64,000 nt of DNA from positions 6,131,001-6,195,000 of the forward strand of contig JADANN010000364.1 of the NCBI GenBank assembly GCA_018806985.1, given 5' to 3'. Every line of letters begins with the position of its first letter. Positions within the stretch are counted from its first letter, which is position 1. This DNA is from Angiostrongylus vasorum. Lineage: Eukaryota > Nematoda > Chromadorea > Rhabditida > Metastrongylidae. Positions 58,218 to 64,000 of this stretch are shown here, in pieces. The notes beneath the pieces were generated by a model. The model was not told where the DNA came from. It ran no database searches and saw only the letters and a list, made by a program, of their open reading frames with translations. Both the position numbers and the translations under genes were made by a program.

Positions 58218-60356
58218 CTGGAACGAAATCGATTACCACAACGACAAGGCAAAATGTAAAATTGCACTAATGAACCTTATAAATTGCAGTTGAAGGAAAA
58301 AAGAAATAGCAAGAAGCAATGAGCAGGAATTGAATAAAGTTGAAAATATGGAGGGAAAACATGGGAAAACATGAAAGAAATTGAAAAATGAAGGAAAAAA
58401 GTGAAAGCCTTAGCATTTGTGGGTTCTTTCAATACTTCTTTGCTGGAAACAACTATATCATTTTGTCCCGTCAATATGTAGAAACAAGTTCGCGAGTGCG
58501 TCTCATTAATTAAAGTGAAAAGACTAGACCAAAACTGTTGGATTTAATGCAATCCCACGAAAAATGGACACAGAATTTATCCCTAACTCGGCATGAACTG
58601 AAAAGTATTCTATCAAGTGAAAAATTATATAGATATCGAATTCCCTTTTTCTCTGCTGAAGGTTAGATATTCTGTGAAATAATTCACGCGTGGTCCCTAC
58701 CAATGCTTTACCGCCGCCTCATCGTGGCTGGGAGGCATTCCTAGGTGTCGAGCTGCGATCTACAGCACGAGGATTCATCCCCCCTAGCAGGGTCTCCCAA
58801 GCTGAGAAGAGTTCGGCGTTTCCGTCAAAAAGCCCAGCTAAGAGTAAGCCAATACCAGGATCCAGCACCGTCCTGGTATCGAACTAGTCGCGTGGTAACA
58901 AATCTCCCTCTGATCCACAACGGCGGCGACTGCCTGTAGTGGTGACGACCGTGATGACCTGGGGCAGATTTTGAGCAAGCTGAGCTCGAAACTTCAGGGA
59001 AACAATGGCTAAACCAGCAGAACTCCGGAAAAACGGAAATTATGCTGGGGCCCCACAACCAGTGAGGACGGGCCATCCAATTATCTAAGTACACATGTGG
59101 TCGGTAACTCGACCCTTCCCAGGCCTAGCCACACTTGCCATCCCCCAGGGTAGGGTGGGGTGGGTGGGGGGCAGTGGGGCAGTATTAAACTTGAATAGAA
59201 AAATGCCCTCTGATCCACAAATTCTTGCAGCTTTCTCAAATAAACATGAAAACGTTTAAGCAGAGCTGTGCCAGGATGCCAGGAAAAAGCTATTTGATCA
59301 GCATTCAAATGCATTCATGAAGAGGATAAAGTTCACAAGTGTCAGCGAACTCGCAAATCTGAACACCTTCGTGGATGATGGATGTTTAGCAGCAAACTGA
59401 ATGAACGCATAAGCAATCAGTCAACTCCTAGGATGCTTGGTGGAGAAAAATGCGTGGATTTATCAACTCATGTTTCATTATTTGAAGGGAGATAGAAGAA
59501 AGTAGTTGAAACCCACTTTGAGGATCAGTGTAGGCGTCATCTGATCTTTTAGGTAACTTTGAAGTCAAAGGAGATGTAGTGGTCGTCATACGTGACGTTC
59601 CTGTCGGTGTCACAGTGACACGACTTGGTGAGGTCGTCTGTGTTCGATTAAATAAATGAAAGAATTCGGCGAAAGGTTTTGGCGATGGCTCAGCTGTTGA
59701 TTGAGACGTCGACTTCAAAGTAGCGTAAGGATTCGGATCTAAAATCACATTCGTCATGGAATGAAAATTTTAGCGCATTTTCTATGTAGTCAACGGGATT
59801 AAATGCTTAGTAAAGCGTAGAAACTTACTTGGTACTTGATACTTGAACGGCCCGTCATCACTAGTTGTTCGGGCCCCAGCATAATCACTGTTTTTCGGAG
59901 ATTTGCTGGTTAAGCCATTGTGGTTCCCTAGAATCCCGAGGACAGCCTGGCCAAAGTCTGCCCCAGGTCGTCACCACGACAGGCAGTCGCAGTGCTTGTG
60001 GATCAGAGGGAGATTTGCCACCATGCGATTTTGATACCAGGGCGGTGGTGGATTCCGGTATTGGTTTACTCTTAGCTAGGCTTCCTGATGGAAACGCCGG
60101 ACTCCTTCTCAGCTCGGGAAACCCTGCCGGGGGGACGAATCCCCCCTCTGTACATCGCAATCCGACACCCAGAAACACCTCTCAGCCACGATGAGGCGGT
60201 AAACCCTTGGAAGGTAAAGCGTAGAAAAAAACTTCCGAAAGTGTTTTAAAATGTCTACAAATGCGTACCAGTCTTCTTTTGACGAAAATTAAGGCATGAA
60301 AACATCGTCCATGTGGAGGTCGTTGTAGCGAGTACGATGAGAAGAACAACCAGCAT
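57985..60356 (-). CDS. Predicted secreted Thr/Ser/Pro- and His-rich protein, 3 exons
   Basis: Exons 60356-60269, 59738-59517 and 58217-57985 join in phase to 180 residues. Exon 1 is a signal-peptide-like start (MLVVLLIVLATTTSTWTM). Exon 2 is a mucin-like stretch (TSQSTAEPSPKPFAEFF, an N-R-T glycosylation site, TSPSRVTVTPTGTSRMTTTT). Exon 3 has GCREILPSGSTTSGAPRKD and KRSSCNCINEKTTYG, a His cluster (THHLHEHHHQRHPQ) and SDCEM before the stop. Splice sites: ACTG|GTACGC, TTTTAG, CAAA|GTGGGT and TTCCAG. The family is unknown to me. An S3 copy sits in each intron. The first exon could instead be a membrane anchor of a longer protein. Confidence 0.55.
58705..59093 (+). repeat. S3 repeat, full copy
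   Basis: CTTTACCGCCGCCTCATCGT to CATCCAATTATCTAAGTAC. Has a duplicated GACGACCGTGATGACC like the copy at 43525. Lies in intron 2 of the secreted-protein candidate. Confidence 0.85.
59145..59182 (+). other. G-quadruplex-forming motif
   Basis: Five or more G-runs of three or longer, with loops of 1-4 bases, within about 35 bases (AGGGTAGGGTGGGG, TGGGTGGGGGG, AGTGGGG). Confidence 0.8.
59210..59400 (+). repeat. S4 repeat copy, partial
   Basis: CATGAAAACGTTTAAGCAGA, GCATTCATGAAGAGGATAAAG and CTGAACACCTTCGTGGATGA blocks. Confidence 0.5.
59517..59738 (-). CDS. Secreted-protein candidate, exon 2
   Basis: 222 bases open in one frame, low in hydrophobic residues and rich in Thr, Ser and Pro. Starts DPNPYATLKSTSQSTAEPSP. 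The donor CAAA|GTGGGT was chosen for phase. The frame stays open past it, so the end is less certain. Confidence 0.55.
59838..60212 (-). repeat. S3 repeat, full copy with open antisense frame
   Basis: Inverted full copy. The plus strand is open for 109 codons (59865-60194), from MFGPQHNHCFSEICWLSHCG through CGSEGDLPPCDFDTRAV to TPRNTSQPR. It aligns end to end with the frame at 38048-38377. Confidence 0.85.
60269..60356 (-). CDS. Secreted-protein candidate, exon 1
   Basis: 29 codons plus one base, opening MLVVLLIVLATTTSTW. The ATG was chosen because no acceptor precedes it in frame and the hydrophobic core starts at once. Confidence 0.5.
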
Positions 60357-60469
60357 CCAGCATGTGTTAGTATCAAAATGGAATGAGAATCTTACATCTT
60401 ATTGACGTCAACAACTTCATTAAGTTATAGATAGGGTTAAGGTTTATACAGAGAGTGGGACGTTGAAGA

Positions 60470-60750
60470 TAAGGCGCCAATTGCTGACCAGTCACTCAGG
60501 AATATGCCATGTTTTTGACTCAATCCGTACAGATGATTAGATTCCTATTTGACCAACACAATTATCTGCAGGGCGTACCGATGTAACAGCTCAGTTTTTT
60601 CATCCTCCTGAACAAGTATGGTAAGACTTTCCTGACCTCGGATGGCTAAAATGACTTGTAATGGCACGTCAATTTGCCAATCCAGGTTTTTTCCACTTAA
60701 AGAAGTCTGGTACCAATTCTTCAACCGCGGACAAATTGAAAGCATGGCTA
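60470..60750 (-). repeat. S1 SINE, strongly diverged
   Basis: GCGCCAATTGCTGACCAGTC, GCAGGGCGTACCGATGTAAC and AAGTATGGTAAGACTTTCCTG keep the S1 order. A second GTCTGGTACCAATTCTTCAA block suggests internal duplication. Confidence 0.55.
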
Positions 60751-60849
60751 AAACCAGAATAAGGGTTCGAGCAAAAGTCCATATGTTCTAAAGGAATTTT
60801 GGTCCTATGAACAACTTATGAACACAATTGATAGATCACAATGTAGTCA

Positions 60850-61195
60850 TCTTCTTTTCTATTTACTGCCTATTCTTTTATCATTGTAGGGTATGGTATG
60901 AAATCTAGCCACAATGAAGCTGAGTTGTTTGCAGAACTCCAAATCACGGGCATCTGCGGTGGAAATAGAACCCGCTATTACCGTTGCCGGGGGACTAATG
61001 TGTTCACCATCATACCATGCGGCATATTACTAATAACATCTATAGTGTAAAACACGACTCAGAGAAAGGTGAAACGATGGATTCCGGAAAGACTAATATA
61101 GCGCGTTCGATGCCCACTGTAGCCTGCGGTTCGGAGTTCTGAAAATATCTCAGCATCGTTGGCGGTTACATATAGATCGTTTTGTATGTTCTAAT
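60850..61195. repeat. S2 SINE inverted pair
   Basis: 60865-61020 is S2 on the minus strand (ACTAATGTGTTCACCATCAT, ATGCGGCAT). 61050-61195 is S2 on the plus strand (GAAAGGTGAAACGATGGA, TAATATAGCGCGTTCGATG, AATATCTCAGCATCGTTGG). Same head-to-head layout as at 44212. Confidence 0.7.
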
Positions 61196-61199
61196 AGGT

Positions 61200-62145
61200 C
61201 GCAGAAAAAAAGTGGGAGTGAAAAAACTTGAGCAAAACTTGAAAAATATGTGAGACCACAGTGGGTACTCATAGTTATAATGAAAACTCTTCCAATTTTC
61301 CTATATGCAAACAATATGCCAGTCTGGGGATCGGTAGTTAATCCAAAACGGGGCAGTAGTACCTCAGTGTTGTACTGTGAGATGTCTTACTATCTTTTAC
61401 AAAAGGAAGACGCTGTGTTCTAGGAAACCAAGGCACTGTATTAAACATCGAAGAAGAAAAATTGGTGCGTAAACTACGGCGTATATCTTCTTAACAAATA
61501 ATTCATGGAACAAGTTTCGTGACAAGGCATTGATAATATTGGAAGAAAAGTGGCAGAATTAGGGGCACAAAGTGAAAGAAACAGCTTTTTACTGGTAGCT
61601 TCTTCAGCCATCGACCAATATCTTTATCTCATATATGGCCGTTGATAGGATATTATCACTCGTGCTACTATCGCACGCATAAAACTTTATCTCTTTGCCT
61701 CTCCCTCCTTTATTCCTCTTTGGAAGCCGATGAGCTGATTAGAAATCTTCTGAGTACGAAATTCTTCGATCTCACACTTACTTCACACAGTCTCTCTGTG
61801 GTTGTCTATCGAAAGGTCACTTACTTGTCCCAAGAGTTATTGCATGATTTTTGGTCGAGTTAAATACCAGGCTGACGAGGATAGGCGCATCATGAGCTTA
61901 TTCAACCTGTCCAGTTACGGTTTTCCATGCGCCACGAACATCCGTCCACTAAATATTTAGCAGTCATGTTTTCTTGAAGATTCTTAGCATCCTTCTGAGC
62001 ACCCAAACGATAAACAAGGCAACTAAGTCCTCGTTGCTATTCGCTATACGAAGGATAATTTAATAATGACTGCTACAGGATGGATTTTTCTGTTAAAAAA
62101 ACAAATTGTTATCAACGGATAGTCATATCAATAGCAACCGTCCTG
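61200..62145. other. Unassigned
   Basis: No repeat family or exon recognised. The plus frame 61642-61863 lacks any known motif. Confidence 0.4.
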
Positions 62146-62149
62146 TATA

Positions 62150-62340
62150 AAACAGTGTCGCCGAGCGGGGTTGCCTCATTCGAGCGGTGCTCCCCTAAAA
62201 AAGATCCTACTCGATACGACGACGAAGACACCACATCGAAACGACGAACGAAGGTAGACATCAACTCCGACCATCAGCTTTGAGAAAGGCGAAGACGTTG
62301 AAAGGCTTGCCGAATAAACATCTTTAGCAAGCTCCTGTCA
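62150..62340 (+). repeat. PLE terminal repeat, decayed
   Basis: GAGCGGGGTTGCCTCATTCG (similar to 41280-41300), then CAGCTTTGAGAAAGGCGAAG, GACGTTGAAAGGCTTGCCG and AATAAACATC, in PLE-terminus order. Confidence 0.5.
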
Positions 62341-63300
62341 GCTTAATTATCCAAGAAAGCATCGTAGTTGAAGTAAGAAACGGATCCGTAGTTATCGAAC
62401 TTGTACACATTACAAAAATTGATTGATGAATAAACTCTTCTAACTATCACCAGTGGTGAACGAACGGTGGCATCCTACACGTTAATACATGTAAAATGAA
62501 TTCCTTCCAAAGAAGGCTTTTTCGTAAATTACTTAGTGTTAGGAAACTTTCTCACGATCCAGACCTGATTAAACATCCCTGTTAAACAATCTATCAAATG
62601 GGCATAAAAATGAGCTAAAAAGGCTCTAATTGATAATTGAACCACTGAAAACGAAAAGCATTGAGTACGATGCATTCTGTCCACTTTGACCCTACAAGCA
62701 AGCATTACACACCATATATCTTGAGCGTTATATGCTAACGGACATTTTTTAATGAGCAATCATTTTGCTCAGAATATCCTAATGATACTAACTTCTTATT
62801 TACTGCCTATTATTCATTTTTTTGTCGCCGTTGTCACTGTTAAGTGGAAAACTGAGGTGAGAGAATGGTAAAGCAACTGTTACGAAAGAATGGAAACTCG
62901 AACAAGTAGTGAAGGCAAAATTCAGTTTTCTCATCATATTGAAGCAACCATTAATGTTTTCTTTGTTGCTGAGAAAGTCTTTGTTTATGGATAAAAATGG
63001 ATTTTTTAAAGGTCCTCATTAGTAAAATTAAGCGATTTTTTGGAATCCACTATGGTTAGGTGTACGTTACTTCTCTAAGTAGATATTTAGAGTAGATTTA
63101 ATAGAGTAGATAGACTACATTATTTTTTTAAGTGGATATTAAAGGTGCCGCAAGACAAACCATGCGAATAGAAACGGAATGTTCTTCCAAACTGGCACAT
63201 TAATTTAACGCTATTCTACTAGGAAGGAGCAAACTAGCAGCTAATATTGGGCGATATGCGATCACCTGTTACCACATCTTTAGTTAGCTAAAGATGAGTG

Positions 63301-63645
63301 GTTGCAGAAGTAGCGCAGTGGTTAGCGATTCCGTCGATCGTCGATCACTAAGCAAAGGATCTAGTTCGATCCAACTCTAACGCTCTCTTCCAATCCACGG
63401 AGGAACGCATTAGCCCAGCCATCTCCAAGACTGCAAGGAGAATCGAGAATCAACTCGACCAGAATTCTACGACATCCATAAAGAAGACGAATTCCTCAAT
63501 TACTAGCAGAAACAACAACCGAAATGTTCGAAGATCTTCGCGGGATGTTGGATGCGAGAAGGAATCGAAGCAGGAAGTGCCTGGAACCGCACAGTAGATG
63601 TGATGACGGGTCATGTAAAAAAGGCTAATGGATATGGAATGCATA
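63301..63645 (+). repeat. S4 SINE, best copy with tRNA-like head
   Basis: Head GTAGCGCAGTGGTTAGCGA (box A) and GGATCTAGTTCGATCC (box B) about 40 bases apart. Then CTTCCAATCCACGGAGGAAC, ACATCCATAAAGAAGACGAA, TTCGAAGATCTTCGCGGGA and CGCACAGTAGATGTGATGAC. Confidence 0.75.
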
Positions 63646-63649
63646 ACAG

Positions 63650-64000
63650 TAGTGAGAAATATAAATAGGAACTGTAAAGAAGGAAGGAGCAGACTATGTG
63701 AAAACATTGTCGTAGTTTTTTGGCTCCTAAGACCTATTTTCTGTCAACCTCGTTAACCTCAGCATTGATCAACGACTTGAATTTGCTAATGAGCTGGTAA
63801 GAAGCTGCTTAGGAATCATCTTCTTCCAACAACTGAATTTTTTACGGCACTTCGTCTTCTTCAAAGTTTGAAAAGAATCGCATTTAGATAGTGCACTCGT
63901 TCAATCACTTCCATAACCTCTAGTTTTTTTCCTCTACAGAAAAAGTCAAATCGTGGATTTTTAACCATAAAGGGAATTGTGCGGTTCAGTTTTCCGCAGA
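63650..64000. other. Unassigned right edge
   Basis: CGTCTTCTTCAAAGTTTGAAA near 63848 resembles a PLE terminus (compare 20530), but too little remains to be sure. Confidence 0.3.

Noticed and set aside
63301..63380. Functional tRNA gene
   Set aside because: Boxes A and B are present but there is no clover-leaf, and the segment continues into the S4 body.
1..64000. CRISPR arrays, bacterial genes, rRNA genes or integrated virus
   Set aside because: No regularly spaced repeats, no dense open frames, no rRNA blocks and no viral structural genes; the retroelements present are RTE and Penelope-like.

Overview
The window looks like a repeat-rich intergenic and intronic stretch of a nematode nuclear genome, most likely a clade V strongylid of the hookworm type. 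The organism is an inference. It rests on split genes with nematode splice signals (TTTTCAG acceptors, a 75-nt intron), an RTE non-LTR retrotransposon of the type I associate with hookworms, Penelope-like and mariner elements, and several tRNA-derived SINE families. There are no operons, rRNA genes, CRISPR arrays or bacterial genes.

The clearest host gene is an ammonium transporter (AMT/MEP/Rh family) on the minus strand. I assembled it exon by exon from 32037 down to 11058: 14 exons and about 535 residues, with both pore histidines and the conserved AMT blocks present. Its introns are enlarged by insertions. Two exons, and probably a third, are one base too long at a homopolymer or short run, so either the assembly carries small insertion errors or the gene is a very young pseudogene. 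A second probable gene (minus, 60356 to 57985, three exons) encodes a predicted secreted Thr/Ser/Pro- and His-rich protein of 180 residues. Weaker exon candidates lie at 3553-4853 (plus), 54298-54985 (minus) and 57092-57257 (minus).

The rest is mostly mobile DNA. RTE: 1-2110 (minus, endonuclease and 5' leader), 7280-7450, 11885-12440 (3' end) and 28890-29200. Penelope-like elements (PLE): 5690-7275, 20500-21870 and 26075-28395. The last has reverse transcriptase, GIY-YIG endonuclease and inverted terminal repeats. Isolated PLE termini lie at 4622, 31342, 33265, 41655, 44790, 54040 and 62150. Mariner remnants lie at 23650-24470 and 46690-47060. Four short dispersed families are named here S1 (tRNA-like head, about 270 bp), S2 (a second tRNA-like SINE, often in inverted pairs), S3 (about 380 bp, GC-rich, AAGT-repeat tail, with an antisense open frame) and S4 (a third tRNA-like family). 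Together they account for much of 33-64 kb.

The most interesting signals are: hammerhead-ribozyme-like folds in the PLE termini, including a head-to-head pair in an AMT intron; a 109-codon frame kept open in two S3 copies; the +1 pattern in the AMT exons; a G-quadruplex candidate near 59150; a degenerate minisatellite at 4940-5180; and a small foldback element at 37425. Stretches not covered by an entry showed me nothing I could support.
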